The notes under the pieces: model-generated
Database searches by the model: none
What the model saw: only the letters and a program-made list of their open reading frames with translations
Told to the model about the DNA's origin: nothing
Shown here: positions 51,950 through 61,972 of the stretch, piece after piece
Layout: every line of letters begins with the position of its first letter
How positions within the stretch are numbered: the first letter of the stretch is position 1
Source of the DNA: Halomonas litopenaei
Lineage (GTDB): Bacteria > Pseudomonadota > Gammaproteobacteria > Pseudomonadales > Halomonadaceae
Reading direction: 5' to 3'
Assembly: GCF_003045775.1 (NCBI RefSeq)
Contig: NZ_PXNS01000008.1
Location: forward strand, 1-64,000
Length of the DNA: 64,000 bases
Program-made: the position numbers and the translations under genes

Positions 51950-53203
51950 ATGGTATCGGCCAGAAGAATAAGCGCCCTGTATCGCGCACTGAATAGCCAC
52001 ACCGCCTGTATTGTCTTTCGTCCCGACGGCACCATCCGCGAAGCCAGTGATGCCTTTCTTGCCACCGTCGGCTATCGGCTCGATCAGATACGCGGCCAGC
52101 ACCACCGCATGTTCTGCCCGCCAGAGGTGCATCAGGACCCCGCCTACGAGGCATTCTGGCGGGGGCTGGCGGACGGCCAGTCGAAAACCGGCACCTTTCG
52201 CCGCATCGACGCCAATGGCAATCCGTTATGGCTGGAGGCGACCTACCTTCCTGTGCGCTCCGCTCGAGGCAAGATTCACTACATTCTCAAGATTGCCAAT
52301 GACGTCACCGACGATCGCCTTGCGGCGTCCGGTCAGGATGCTGTGCTCAGCGCCCTCGACGCGTCCATGGCGGTGATCGAATTCACACCGGAAGGCGAAA
52401 TACTGCGTGCCAACGGCAACTTCCTGACCACCATGGGCTATCGTCTCGACGACATCCTTGGACGGCATCACAGGATGTTCTGCGACGACACCTTCTATCG
52501 AGATCACCCCGACTTCTGGCAGGAACTGGCCGCCAACACCTTCAAGCAGGGACGCTTCAGACGCATAACCGCCAGTGGGCGCACCGTCTGGCTCGAGGCC
52601 ACCTACAACCCGGTGATCGACGAAACCGGCCGGGTGACACGCGTCGTCAAGTTTGCCACCGACATCACCCGCTCTGTCGAGGCCGAAGATGCCGCTCGCA
52701 GTGCCGTGGAGTCCGCCCGAGTCACCGCGGAGCAGACCGAGACCATCGCCGACAATGGTCTGGTCCAGCTCGAAGAGGCTGTCGAGTCGTCGCGCCAGGC
52801 CGCCGACGAGATCAAGGCGACCCAAGCCATCGTGGCCGCCCTGGAGGAGCAGACGCGAGCGATCAACAACATAACCGACTCCATCTCGCGGATCGCCCAG
52901 CAGACCAACCTGCTGGCGCTGAATGCGGCGGTCGAAGCGGCGCGTGCCGGCGAGCATGGCCGCGGCTTTGCGGTGGTGGCCCAGGAGGTTCGCGAACTGT
53001 CCCAGGGCTCCACCCGCGCCGCCGAGCAGATCACCCAGGTGCTCAACGACAACAACCAACGCATTCGACTGGCCAACCAGAAAATCACCGAGGTGGCCAC
53101 CCGCAGTGACCTCAGCCAGCAACGGGTCGGCGAGGCGCAACTGGTGATACGCGAGATCCTGGACGGCGCCCACAACGTCTCGGCGGCGATTCGCAAGCTC
53201 TGA
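51950..53203 (+). CDS. Soluble PAS-PAS methyl-accepting chemotaxis protein, BdlA-like
   Basis: This chemoreceptor is 417 aa with no membrane segment. Two PAS domains (about 15-125 and 135-245) share the repeated pattern G-YRLDxIxGxHHRMFC and are followed by a short MCP signalling domain whose tip is [41 protein letters not shown]. Length and architecture equal Pseudomonas BdlA, a biofilm-dispersion receptor, so a redox or energy-sensing role is likely. GAGGT selects the ATG at 51950. The sigma-28 promoter upstream supports a motility role. Confidence 0.9.
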   Translation: MVSARRISALYRALNSHTACIVFRPDGTIREASDAFLATVGYRLDQIRGQHHRMFCPPEVHQDPAYEAFWRGLADGQSKTGTFRRIDANGNPLWLEATYLPVRSARGKIHYILKIANDVTDDRLAASGQDAVLSALDASMAVIEFTPEGEILRANGNFLTTMGYRLDDILGRHHRMFCDDTFYRDHPDFWQELAANTFKQGRFRRITASGRTVWLEATYNPVIDETGRVTRVVKFATDITRSVEAEDAARSAVESARVTAEQTETIADNGLVQLEEAVESSRQAADEIKATQAIVAALEEQTRAINNITDSISRIAQQTNLLALNAAVEAARAGEHGRGFAVVAQEVRELSQGSTRAAEQITQVLNDNNQRIRLANQKITEVATRSDLSQQRVGEAQLVIREILDGAHNVSAAIRKL

Positions 53204-53325
53204 TCGTGGCGTGTGATGGGCACCACTACCGCACCGCAGTCATTGTCGCCACCACAAGCCAGATGACTGCGGCGTGGCTCCGGGCTCGTCCGGTTGACGA
53301 AAATCACGCCGCGCGAGCCTTTTGC

Positions 53326-53355
53326 TTGCAAGGCGTAACCAACGGAGATTACTAT
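53326..53355 (+). promoter_or_regulatory. Promoter of tRNA-Gly
   Basis: TTGCAA and TACTAT with an 18-nt spacer lie just before the tRNA. Confidence 0.6.
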
Positions 53356-53367
53356 CAAAAACGCCTT

Positions 53368-53441
53368 GCGGGTGTAGCTCAATGGTAGAGCAGAAGCTTC
53401 CCAAGCTTAAGACGAGGGTTCGATTCCCTTCACCCGCTCCA
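53368..53441 (+). tRNA. tRNA-Gly (CCC)
   Basis: This 74-nt tRNA has acceptor GCGGGTG/CACCCGC, a TCCA 3' end and anticodon CCC in the loop TTCCCAA. It closely follows E. coli glyU. The outer anticodon-stem pair is G-A here. It is a single tRNA gene. Confidence 0.95.
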
Positions 53442-53672
53442 GACCTCCCCCCATCCTGCGATCAGGCGTCGTTTTCGAGCACTGTCTCGTGCTTTGGCCT
53501 TGCCTGTTCAGCGTCCCGGGTACTGCGGGCCCCGGCATGTCGCCATTCATGCCGCTACCGCTGAATCGGCCTCATACTTAAAGACTACGCCCCCCCTTCG
53601 ATGGGCCCCTGTTCAAGCTCGGTTTTCGCACGCTAGGCTGGCGCCACAATCATAAAGTCGTGGGGACGCCGT

Positions 53673-54080
53673 ATGCCTTTTTATCGCCACACCCTGCTGC
53701 TGACGCCTGTCTGGCTGCTGCTGAGCACACTTGCCATGGCCGATGGTTCGAGGGATAGCTGCGATCAGCGCGCGCAGGCACTCGAGCATGACCTCGCCTT
53801 CGCTCGTCATGCCGAGGACACCGCACGGGTGAATGAACTGGAACTCGCCCTGGATGGTGTCCGAAGCGGCTGCACCAGCGAAGACGTGCTCAGCCAGGCC
53901 GAGTCACGCGTACGTGAGGGTCAGCAGATGGTGGAACAGCGCCAGCAGGAGTTGAACGAGGCCTTCGACGAAGGTGATATCGGCCAGATAACGCGTAAAC
54001 GCGAGGCTCTCGAGGTCGCCATCGAGGTGCTCAACGCTCGCATCGCCGCGCTCAAGGTGCTGCTGCCGTCGGCCAGCTGA
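53673..54080 (+). CDS. DUF1090 (YqjC-like) periplasmic protein
   Basis: This is a 135-aa exported protein with a signal peptide (about 1-23, LAMADG). Two Cys (DSCDQRAQALE and SGCTSEDV) probably form a disulfide. The rest is helical with a coiled-coil tendency (ESRVREGQQMVEQRQQELNEAF). It matches the DUF1090 family, whose E. coli member YqjC has no settled role. GGGGA is the ribosome site. It stands alone. Confidence 0.85.
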   Translation: MPFYRHTLLLTPVWLLLSTLAMADGSRDSCDQRAQALEHDLAFARHAEDTARVNELELALDGVRSGCTSEDVLSQAESRVREGQQMVEQRQQELNEAFDEGDIGQITRKREALEVAIEVLNARIAALKVLLPSAS

Positions 54081-54195
54081 ACCTTGTACGGCTGACATTC
54101 GAGGGACAGTGCCAGCCGCAGAGCGTCAAGCGCTGGTAGCACCGCCAGTCTGACAATCGGCTGTCGGGATGCTTGCCGACCGCCATTGGCCGCGC

Positions 54196-55119
54196 CTAGT
54201 CCCGGTCCTGGCGTCGCTCCCAGCGCTCCTCGACGGCGAGCCCTATCCAGATGCCGGCGATCATGCAGGCCAGGGCGACGACCGCTCCCGGCGAGCCGGC
54301 CGGCAGCGCGATCAATAACTGCAGATCGTTGCCACCCAGCGCAAGCGAGGCGCCGATGCCCATCACGATTCCGGCCAGCAGATGCTTCACCCAGCGCCCC
54401 AGGGACCCCTGATACTCGCCCGGTCGGAAGTGGGCTCGCGCCGCTACCAGCATTCCCGCCAGGATCGCGACGCTGATCAGGACGCGTCCGAGGCTAGGCC
54501 AGGCGACGGCCATGTCCATCGCCAGCGGCCGCTCGGTGACGTCTCGAATCAACTGGCTCGGTGACCACAGTGGTTCCAGCACGCCCAACAGACCGCCTAC
54601 CGCGCCGAACACCATGACACCCGCGTAGATACGGCGGTGAGCCGGCGACAGCCGCCAGATCGCCAGCAGCGAGACTGCGACGATACTCAGTACCAGCCAC
54701 CAAGCCGGCGTGAAGGTCGTCGTCAGACGGGTGTAGGAGATATCAGGGGCGCCCAGATACAGCATCCACCACCCCAGAACCCAGCCCAGAATGGTGGCGA
54801 GCATGTGCCACTGCCCCCGCGCCAGGGCGGAAAGGGTCGAGATCGAACAGCCATGATTGACCGCCGCGGCCAGGCCAAACAGCAGCCCACCGACGGCGAA
54901 GGGCCACCCGATCGCGTGACGTCTGAGCACCTCGCCAAGAGGGAAATGGATGAACAGGGGGCTGGCAAGCCAGAACCAGACGCCGCAGCCGACGATGGTC
55001 AGCAACAGACCCGGCCGCCACATGCGTATCCCCTGAACCGCACGCACCATGCAAAGACCGGTACGCTGGGCGAGCCACCCCAGCGCGACAGCCAGCAGCA
55101 GGGAGACCAACAGAGCCAT
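54196..55119 (-). CDS. YeeE/YedE-family membrane transporter
   Basis: This inner-membrane protein is 307 aa with about nine helices. Conserved cysteines lie in QRTGLCMVRAVQ and NHGCSISTLSAL. The later motif is GGNDLQLLIALP. This is the YeeE/YedE (DUF395) family; characterised relatives take up thiosulfate through conserved cysteines. The ATG at 55119 lies behind GAGGAG; a GTG one codon upstream is less likely. No TusA-like small partner gene is adjacent. Confidence 0.85.
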   Translation of the reverse strand: MALLVSLLLAVALGWLAQRTGLCMVRAVQGIRMWRPGLLLTIVGCGVWFWLASPLFIHFPLGEVLRRHAIGWPFAVGGLLFGLAAAVNHGCSISTLSALARGQWHMLATILGWVLGWWMLYLGAPDISYTRLTTTFTPAWWLVLSIVAVSLLAIWRLSPAHRRIYAGVMVFGAVGGLLGVLEPLWSPSQLIRDVTERPLAMDMAVAWPSLGRVLISVAILAGMLVAARAHFRPGEYQGSLGRWVKHLLAGIVMGIGASLALGGNDLQLLIALPAGSPGAVVALACMIAGIWIGLAVEERWERRQDRD

Positions 55120-55498
55120 CACATCTCCTCGTTTACACGGTTCCGGAAATACAAGGGCGGAACACTATCTGACGATCATGGCCGGCGATGGTGCGATACT
55201 GGCCGGCACGCCATGCTATTGCCCGGTGTGCCTCTACTTTCGGCATTCCTCTCTGCATTCCTGTCTGTTCAGAACGGGGGTCAGAGCTGGTGTCGCGGCG
55301 GATGGCCGGACAGGCCGTCACCCCGACGACGATCTCGAGGTCGTGCGGCCTCACATCCATCCATAATGTAACAATATGCAATGAACGCCCCTGCCACCAC
55401 ACCAGCGTCAACGCAGATCGGGACCCGCGACATGTGCGGCTGGATGTGAGAGCCTTGCGATCAGCCGTCCTTTCCCGTTTCAAGCGATCTACCGTGCC
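55120..55498. other. Gene-free divergent region
   Basis: This is the gap between the leftward YeeE/YedE gene and the rightward small membrane protein gene. I find no convincing gene, RNA or terminator in it. Confidence 0.5.
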
Positions 55499-55876
55499 AT
55501 GACCTTGTCCTTGTTTCTGCTCGTGTTCGTCGTCTGTCTGGTCGTCTTCGTCGCGGTGCTCGCGGTGTTGATGCTGTCCGGCACGCCACGATACCGCACC
55601 GAGCCACAGCACCTGCTTGACCTGTTCGACCGTGCTCTCGACAGCACAGTTGGCGAAGATGAATGGAATGCCGTCATCCTTTATCCGATCCGCCACGACG
55701 AGTACCTGGACGGCGTCCGACGCCGCGCTCGCAGCCTGGTCGATGAACACGGGCGCTTTGGCCGGGTGACCCGGGGCAAGGCCCTGCTGGACAGCGCCGG
55801 ACAGGAGGACCTGCGTGCACTGCGCGACCACCTGGCCGCTCGTATCCGCCTCAGGGAGCAGCCCAGGGGGGACTGA
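55499..55876 (+). CDS. Small membrane-anchored hypothetical protein
   Basis: This is a 125-aa protein with one N-terminal helix (LSLFLLVFVVCLVVFVAVLAVLML) and a soluble, charged domain of about 95 residues beginning TPRYRTEPQHLLDLFDRALD. I do not recognise its family. There is no strong ribosome site. It lies 68 nt upstream of the AraC regulator in the same direction. Confidence 0.6.
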   Translation: MTLSLFLLVFVVCLVVFVAVLAVLMLSGTPRYRTEPQHLLDLFDRALDSTVGEDEWNAVILYPIRHDEYLDGVRRRARSLVDEHGRFGRVTRGKALLDSAGQEDLRALRDHLAARIRLREQPRGD

Positions 55877-55944
55877 CAGTCAGTGAGAATCCTGTACCCA
55901 TCGGGTATGATGACGTCCTCGTTACCGCCTGCGGGAGCCCCCCG

Positions 55945-56769
55945 ATGAGCAGCGCCATCAGGCAGATCCCTCTGGACACCGCGACCCGGCATCACTCCCA
56001 CGACTACCATCAGATCGTGATCGCCCTGGCCGGGCGCGCCGACTTCGACATCGAAGGCCTTGGCGGCACCATCGAGGCATTCTGCGGCTGCATCGTGCCC
56101 GCCAACCACCTCCACTACTACGCCGGCACCGGCAACAACCGCCAACTGATCCTCGACCTTCCCGATGACGCCCTGGCGCTCACCGGCCATCATCATGAAC
56201 TGGCCAGGCTGTTCGACGCGCCACGTTTCTTCACCCTGGACGCACCTCTGAAACAGTTCCTGGGTTTCGTGGTGGCCGAAATGAACCAGTTGGCGCTCGA
56301 GGGCCCCGTCCCTGCCCTGCATCAGGAGCGCCTGGCGACCACCCTGCTGGGCTCGTTGCATGCGCGTCTGGCCGGCGATGAAACCGGCGAGATGCACCAC
56401 CGGCGCATCGACCTGCGCGCGCTCGATCGCTACATCGACGATCACCTGGCGCGCCGCTTCAAGGTCGCCGACCTGGCAGCCTTTGCCTGCCTCAGCGAAA
56501 CCCACTTTACCGAACGCTTCCGCGCCCAGACGGGCATGTCACCCTGGCAATACGTGATGCGTCGACGCCTGGAGGCATCACGTCAGCTGTTGATGCGCAG
56601 TCGCCTGCCGTTGTCGGAAATCGCCGCCCTCACCGGCTTCGCCCATCAGAGCGCCCTGTCCCGCGCCTACCGCAAGCACTATGGCCATCCCCCCAGCCAG
56701 ACCCGACGTCATGTCAGCGAGATTTCGTCACCGAATCTCCACCATCTGACTGCCAAATCGGCACATTAA
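55945..56769 (+). CDS. AraC-family regulator, probable proline-catabolism activator
   Basis: This regulator is 274 aa, with an N-terminal cupin-like sensor (HHSHDYHQIVIALAGRADFDI) and two C-terminal AraC helix-turn-helix motifs (DLAAFACLSETHFTERFRAQTGMSPWQYV and EIAALTGFAHQSALSRAYRKHYGHPP). GGGAG precedes the ATG. It lies directly upstream of putA. PutA here has no DNA-binding domain, so a separate activator such as Pseudomonas PruR (also AraC type) is expected; this gene is the natural candidate. Confidence 0.88.
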   Translation: MSSAIRQIPLDTATRHHSHDYHQIVIALAGRADFDIEGLGGTIEAFCGCIVPANHLHYYAGTGNNRQLILDLPDDALALTGHHHELARLFDAPRFFTLDAPLKQFLGFVVAEMNQLALEGPVPALHQERLATTLLGSLHARLAGDETGEMHHRRIDLRALDRYIDDHLARRFKVADLAAFACLSETHFTERFRAQTGMSPWQYVMRRRLEASRQLLMRSRLPLSEIAALTGFAHQSALSRAYRKHYGHPPSQTRRHVSEISSPNLHHLTAKSAH

Positions 56770-56799
56770 AGCTAGGGTTAGTCGATAACGCCCGTGGAT

Positions 56800-56827
56800 T
56801 TGCCAAATCCTTCGGTGCATTTGGCAA
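56800..56827. promoter_or_regulatory. Inverted repeat upstream of putA
   Basis: TTGCCAAAT and ATTTGGCAA (9-nt perfect arms, 10-nt spacer) lie 120 nt before putA. A related half-site TGCCAAAT occurs at about 56751 in the end of the regulator gene. It is a good candidate site for the AraC-type regulator. Confidence 0.55.
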
Positions 56828-56949
56828 GCATGGAAGAGGCATGCAACCTAGTCTTGCCAACATGCCCGGATTGCGCGACTGCACGTCCGCGATCGACTTT
56901 GCGGCAAGCCCTTTCTCCGCCCGCGGCGGTTCACCATTTGGGGACTGAC

Positions 56950-59900
56950 ATGCTCAACGCCAACAATATGCTCGACAACTCCACCTGGCAGCAGGATCTG
57001 GATACACTCTTTGCGCGCATCAGCGATCACTACGTGGTCGAAGAAAACGCCTTCGTAAGTGAATTGATCAAGCTGATCGATGGCAAGGACGAGCACATCG
57101 AGCGCGTCGCCGACAAGACGGCTTCTCTCGTGCGCGAAGTGCGCGAGATGGACACCGCCGTCGATACCATCGACGAGCTGCTGCAGCAGTACAGCCTGGA
57201 TACCCACGAAGGCTTGATGCTGATGTGTCTGGCCGAGGCGATGCTGCGCATCCCCGACAAGGCCACCGCCGATGCACTGATCGAAGATCGACTGGGCCCG
57301 GCCGACTGGAAGGCCCACCTCGGCAAGAGCGAGTCCTGGATGGTCAACGCCTCCACCTGGGGCCTTCTGATGACCGGCCGGGTGGTGAGCCTGGACAAGC
57401 CCAAGGATGGCAAGCCCAGCGGTTTCATCAACAAGATGGTCAACCGCATGGGCGAGCCGGTCATTCGCCGGGCCATGGTCGAAGCCATGAAGGTGATGGG
57501 CAAGCAGTTCGTGCTGGGGCGTGATATAGACGAAGCGCTCAAGCGCTCCAAGCCGCTGTTCGACAAGGGCTATACCTACTCCTACGACATGCTGGGCGAG
57601 GCCGCCCGTACCCGGCGTGATGCCGGCCGCTACTTCGACGACTACGCCACCGCCATCCGCCAGGTCGGCAAGACCAGCCGCAACCTGGGCGACAGGACGC
57701 CGGCACCGTCGATCTCGATCAAGCTGTCCGCGCTGCACCCGCGCTACGAGTTTGGCCGCCGCGAACAGGTCCTCGAGGAGCTGGTGGGCAGCGTCAAGGA
57801 GCTGGCCAAGCTGGCCCGGGACAATGACGTGGCGGTGACCATCGACGCCGAGGAGGTCGACCGCCTGGAGTTGTCGCTGGAGGTCTTCCGCGCCGTCTAC
57901 GAGAGCGACATCTGCCGCGGCTGGGGCCACTTCGGTCTGGTGGTGCAGGCCTACTCCAAGCGCGCCCTGCCGGTGCTGCACTACCTCAACCGTCTGGCCG
58001 ACTTCCAGGGTGACGAGATCCCGTTGCGTCTGGTCAAGGGCGCCTACTGGGACACCGAGATCAAGGAGTCCCAGCAGCTCGGCGTCGACGGCTATCCGGT
58101 GTTCACCCGCAAGGCCTCCACCGATGTGGCCTACCTGGCCTGCGCGCGCTTCCTGCTGTCCGATGCCACCAAGGGTCGCATCTTCCCGCAGTTCGCCACC
58201 CATAACGCCCATACCATCACCACCATCCTCGAGCAGGCCAACCACACCAGCCGAGCCTTCGAGTTCCAGCGCCTGCACGGCATGGGCGAGGCACTCTACG
58301 ATGCCGCGCTAAAGCGTGCACCTGAAGGCACCTACTGCCGTATCTACGCCCCAGTGGGCGCCCACAAGGACCTGCTGCCCTACCTGGTTCGCCGACTGCT
58401 CGAGAACGGTGCCAACTCCTCCTTCGTGCATCAGCTGGTGGACCCCAAGGTGCCGGTGGAGTCGCTGTGCGTCCATCCCATCGAGACACTGCGACAGTTC
58501 GACAGCCTGTCCAATCCCCAGATTCCGCTGCCTCGCGACATCTATGGCGAGCACCGCCCCAACTCCCGCGGCGTCAACCTGACCATCAACAGCCAGTACC
58601 AGCCGCTGATGGAGGCCATGGGCAAGCACATGGATACCCGCTACCAGGCGCGTCCGCTGCTGGCCTTCGAGGTCGCCGAGGACCCCGCCCAGACCCACGA
58701 AGTCACCAGTCCCTACGACCGTCGCCAGGTGGTCGGTAGCGTGCAGTGGACCACCCGCGAACAGACCGAGCGGGCGGTGGACGCGGCCTGGGCTGCCTTC
58801 CCGGCATGGGAGGTCACCCCGGTCAAGGAGCGCGCCGACATCCTGAGGCGCTTCGCCGACCTGATGGAAGAGCACCTGGCGGAGCTGATGGCGCTGTGCT
58901 CGCGTGAAGGTGGCAAGCTGTTGACCGACGGCGTCGACGAGATCCGCGAAGCGGTGGACTTCTGTCGCTACTATGCGGTGCGCGCCGAGGAGATCTTCGG
59001 TGAGCCCACCGAGCTGCCCGGCCCCACCGGCGAGTCCAATCGTCTGCACATGGGCGGCAAGGGGGTGTTCGCCGCGATCAGCCCGTGGAACTTCCCGGTG
59101 GCAATCTTCTGCGGCCAGATGGTCGCCACCGCGGTGGCCGGCAATACCGTGCTGGCCAAGCCCGCCGAGCAGACGTCGATCGTTGCCCACCGGGTGGTCG
59201 AGCTGCTGTACCAGGCCGGCATGCCGCGTGAAGTGGTGCAGTTGCTGCCCGGCGACGGCCCCACCGTGGGCAGCGTGCTGACCGGCGATTCGCGGATCAC
59301 CGGGGTGGTCTTCACCGGCGGTACCGATACCGCCCAGATCATCAACCGCGCCCTGGCCGAGCGTGAGAATGCGCCGCTGCCGACACTGGTGGCCGAGACC
59401 GGCGGCATGAACGCGATGATCGTCGACTCCACCGCCCTGCCCGAGCAGGTCGTCGCCGACGTCATCCACTCGGCCTTCCAGAGCGCCGGACAGCGCTGCT
59501 CGGCCTTGCGGGTGCTCTACCTGCAGGACGACGTCGCCGACCGTGTGCTACAGATCCTCGACGGCGCCATGGCCGAACTCCACGTGGGTGACCCACGCGA
59601 CCTCGGCACCGACGTAGGCCCGGTGATCGACGAGGACGCGCGCAAGAACCTGCAGGCGCATATCGATCGGCTGAAGGGTGAAGGACGTCTGATCAGCGAA
59701 ACGCCGCTGAAGCCCGAGCACACCAGTGAAGGCACCTTTGTCGCCCCGGCGGCCTTCACCATCGATGGTATCGATGCGCTCGAGCGTGAACAGTTCGGCC
59801 CGGTGCTGCACGTGGTGCGCTGGAAGTCCAACGAGCTCGACAAGGTGATCGCCTCGATCAACGCGCGTGGTTATGGCCTGACCTTCGGCGTGCACAGCCG

Positions 59901-60141
59901 CAACGAATCCTTTGCCGATGAAATAGCGCGGAAAGTGCGCGTTGGCAACGTCTACATCAACCGCAATATCATTGGTGCTGTCGTAGGCGTTCAACCCTTC
60001 GGCGGTCAGGGGCTCTCCGGCACCGGTCCCAAGGCCGGCGGCCCCAACTACCTGTTGCGTTTCGCCACCGAGAAGACGGTGACCAACAACACGGCGGCAC
60101 TCGGCGGCAACGCCTCGCTGCTGGCGCTAGGGGACGAGTAA
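56950..60141 (+). CDS. putA: Bifunctional proline dehydrogenase/P5C dehydrogenase
   Basis: It oxidises proline to glutamate in two steps, FAD- then NAD-dependent. It is 1063 aa. There is no N-terminal ribbon-helix-helix domain. The PRODH barrel (about 150-490) includes SIKLSALHPRYEFGR, LRLVKGAYWDTEIK and FATHNAHTI. The P5CDH domain (about 560-1040) has Glu816 in LVAETGGMNAMIV and Cys850 in SAGQRCSALRVLY. ATG 56950 follows GGGGA; the frame is open further upstream but without homology. It is followed by putP at 209 nt. Confidence 0.96.
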   Translation: MLNANNMLDNSTWQQDLDTLFARISDHYVVEENAFVSELIKLIDGKDEHIERVADKTASLVREVREMDTAVDTIDELLQQYSLDTHEGLMLMCLAEAMLRIPDKATADALIEDRLGPADWKAHLGKSESWMVNASTWGLLMTGRVVSLDKPKDGKPSGFINKMVNRMGEPVIRRAMVEAMKVMGKQFVLGRDIDEALKRSKPLFDKGYTYSYDMLGEAARTRRDAGRYFDDYATAIRQVGKTSRNLGDRTPAPSISIKLSALHPRYEFGRREQVLEELVGSVKELAKLARDNDVAVTIDAEEVDRLELSLEVFRAVYESDICRGWGHFGLVVQAYSKRALPVLHYLNRLADFQGDEIPLRLVKGAYWDTEIKESQQLGVDGYPVFTRKASTDVAYLACARFLLSDATKGRIFPQFATHNAHTITTILEQANHTSRAFEFQRLHGMGEALYDAALKRAPEGTYCRIYAPVGAHKDLLPYLVRRLLENGANSSFVHQLVDPKVPVESLCVHPIETLRQFDSLSNPQIPLPRDIYGEHRPNSRGVNLTINSQYQPLMEAMGKHMDTRYQARPLLAFEVAEDPAQTHEVTSPYDRRQVVGSVQWTTREQTERAVDAAWAAFPAWEVTPVKERADILRRFADLMEEHLAELMALCSREGGKLLTDGVDEIREAVDFCRYYAVRAEEIFGEPTELPGPTGESNRLHMGGKGVFAAISPWNFPVAIFCGQMVATAVAGNTVLAKPAEQTSIVAHRVVELLYQAGMPREVVQLLPGDGPTVGSVLTGDSRITGVVFTGGTDTAQIINRALAERENAPLPTLVAETGGMNAMIVDSTALPEQVVADVIHSAFQSAGQRCSALRVLYLQDDVADRVLQILDGAMAELHVGDPRDLGTDVGPVIDEDARKNLQAHIDRLKGEGRLISETPLKPEHTSEGTFVAPAAFTIDGIDALEREQFGPVLHVVRWKSNELDKVIASINARGYGLTFGVHSRNESFADEIARKVRVGNVYINRNIIGAVVGVQPFGGQGLSGTGPKAGGPNYLLRFATEKTVTNNTAALGGNASLLALGDE

Positions 60142-60350
60142 GTCAGGCCCTGGCCTGCTGGTCCAACGCACTCACCCGACGGTCGGCGCACCGTCGGCAA
60201 CCGGCGCTCACCCACTACCCCGAGGGGAGCGCCGGATCGCAGGGACGCGCGTGACGACCGCGCCCACACGGGGAGATCATCGCGCTCGACACAGGGCCGG
60301 TGACTTGAGAACGCCAACCACCCACGACAAAAACCACAAGGAACGCTCCC

Positions 60351-61829
60351 ATGGTCGAAAACAACGCCACCATTGGCATCACGTTCGCGCTGTATCTGAT
60401 ATTGATGCTGGTCATCGGTATCATTGCTTACAAGCGCACCACCAATCTGTCCGACTATATCCTTGGTGGCCGCTCGCTTGGCCCCTGGACGTCGGCGATA
60501 TCTGCCGGCGCCTCGGACATGTCGGGCTGGCTGCTGCTGGGTCTGCCCGGTGCGGCCTACGTCAGCGGTCTGTCGGCCTCCTGGATCGCCGTGGGCCTGT
60601 TGATCGGCACCTGGCTCAACTGGCTGATCGTCGCCCGGCGCATGCGCGTCTACACCTTCAAGGCCAATGACGCCCTGACCCTGCCGGACTTCTTCGCCAA
60701 GCGCTTTCGCGAGAAGGCACCGCTGTTGCGGGTGATCTCGGCGGTCTTCATCCTCTTGTTCTTCCTGTTCTACACCAGCTCCGGCCTGGTTGCCGGCGGC
60801 AAGCTGTTCGAGACGGTATTCGGCTTCGACTACACCATCGCGGTGACCGTCGGTACGCTGGCCATCATCTCCTATACCTTCTTTGGCGGCTTCCTGGCGG
60901 TCTCCTGGACCGACCTGATCCAGGGTCTGATGATGGCGGCGGCGCTGCTGGTCGTGCCGGTCATCGCCCTGACCGAACTGGGTGGCTTCAGCGGCAGTGG
61001 CCAGCAGATCCTGGCCGAGAACCCCGACATGCTGAGCTGGTTCGTCGATGCGTCCACCGGTGAAACCCTGACCGCCATCGGCATCATCAGTTCGCTGGCC
61101 TGGGGCCTTGGCTACTTCGGCCAGCCGCACATCCTGGCGCGTTTCGCGGCCATCCGCTCCGAAGCCGACATCCCCGCCGCCCGCCGCATCGCCGTGACCT
61201 GGTCGGGCCTGTGCCTGGTCTGCGCCATGGCGGTCGGTCTGCTGGGCCTGGTCTACATGACCCGCGACCTGGGTGACGGCGAGACCATCTTCATGGTCAT
61301 GGTCAACGCCATCTTCCATCCGCTGGTCGCCGGTGTGCTGCTCGCCGCCATCCTGGCTGCGGTCATGTCCACCGCCGACTCCCAGCTGCTGGTGTCGTCC
61401 TCTGCCCTGACCGATGACTTCTACAAGGCGCTGTTCCGCCCCGACGCCAGCCAGTCCGAGCTGGTCTGGGTCGGCCGCTTTGCGGTCATCGGCATCGCCG
61501 TCATCGCCTACCTGCTGGCGATGAACCCGGACTCCACGGTACTGGGACTGGTGTCCTACGCCTGGGCCGGTTTCGGCGCCGCCTTCGGTCCTGCACTGAT
61601 CATGTCGCTGTACTGGCGTCGCATGAACCAGTGGGGTGCGCTGGCCGGTATCGTGGTCGGTGGCATCACCGTGGTGGCCTGGGCCGAGATGTCCGGCGGG
61701 CTGTTCGATCTTTACGAGATCGTGCCCGGCGTGATCTTCGCCTACATCGCCATCGTGGTGGTGAGCTTGATGACCGCCGAGCCGAGCAAGGAGATCACCG
61801 AGCAGTTCGACACCCTGGAAGACGCCTGA
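60351..61829 (+). CDS. putP: Sodium/proline symporter
   Basis: This SSS-family transporter of 492 aa has about 13 helices. Landmarks are NLSDYILGGRSLGPWTSAISAGASDMSGWLLLGLPG (32-67, sodium and substrate site), DALTLPDFFAKRF near 107 and ILAAVMSTADSQLLVSSSALTDDF near 340, all typical of PutP. AAGGAA precedes the ATG. It supplies proline to PutA and also serves osmoprotection. A terminator follows. Confidence 0.96.
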   Translation: MVENNATIGITFALYLILMLVIGIIAYKRTTNLSDYILGGRSLGPWTSAISAGASDMSGWLLLGLPGAAYVSGLSASWIAVGLLIGTWLNWLIVARRMRVYTFKANDALTLPDFFAKRFREKAPLLRVISAVFILLFFLFYTSSGLVAGGKLFETVFGFDYTIAVTVGTLAIISYTFFGGFLAVSWTDLIQGLMMAAALLVVPVIALTELGGFSGSGQQILAENPDMLSWFVDASTGETLTAIGIISSLAWGLGYFGQPHILARFAAIRSEADIPAARRIAVTWSGLCLVCAMAVGLLGLVYMTRDLGDGETIFMVMVNAIFHPLVAGVLLAAILAAVMSTADSQLLVSSSALTDDFYKALFRPDASQSELVWVGRFAVIGIAVIAYLLAMNPDSTVLGLVSYAWAGFGAAFGPALIMSLYWRRMNQWGALAGIVVGGITVVAWAEMSGGLFDLYEIVPGVIFAYIAIVVVSLMTAEPSKEITEQFDTLEDA

Positions 61830-61852
61830 TCGTCAGTGATCGTCTGCCACGC

Positions 61853-61880
61853 AAGAAGGCCGCCCTCGGGCGGCCTTCTT
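61853..61880 (+). terminator. Terminator of putP
   Basis: AAGAAGGCCGCCC-TC-GGGCGGCCTTCTT is a 13-bp perfect stem 23 nt past putP. T residues fall inside the end of the stem. Confidence 0.85.
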
Positions 61881-61972
61881 CGTTACGGGACACATCCAGC
61901 ACGCACCTGGCGCTCAACGCTCACTGACGGTCGAACCGCCCTGCCCACCTTAGCCGTGCACATCAGCCCCGT

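Noticed and set aside
56815-56845. Sigma-54 promoter before putA (TGGCAAG...)
   Set aside because: The GG and GC elements are not at the required spacing; the sequence is better explained as one arm of the inverted repeat.
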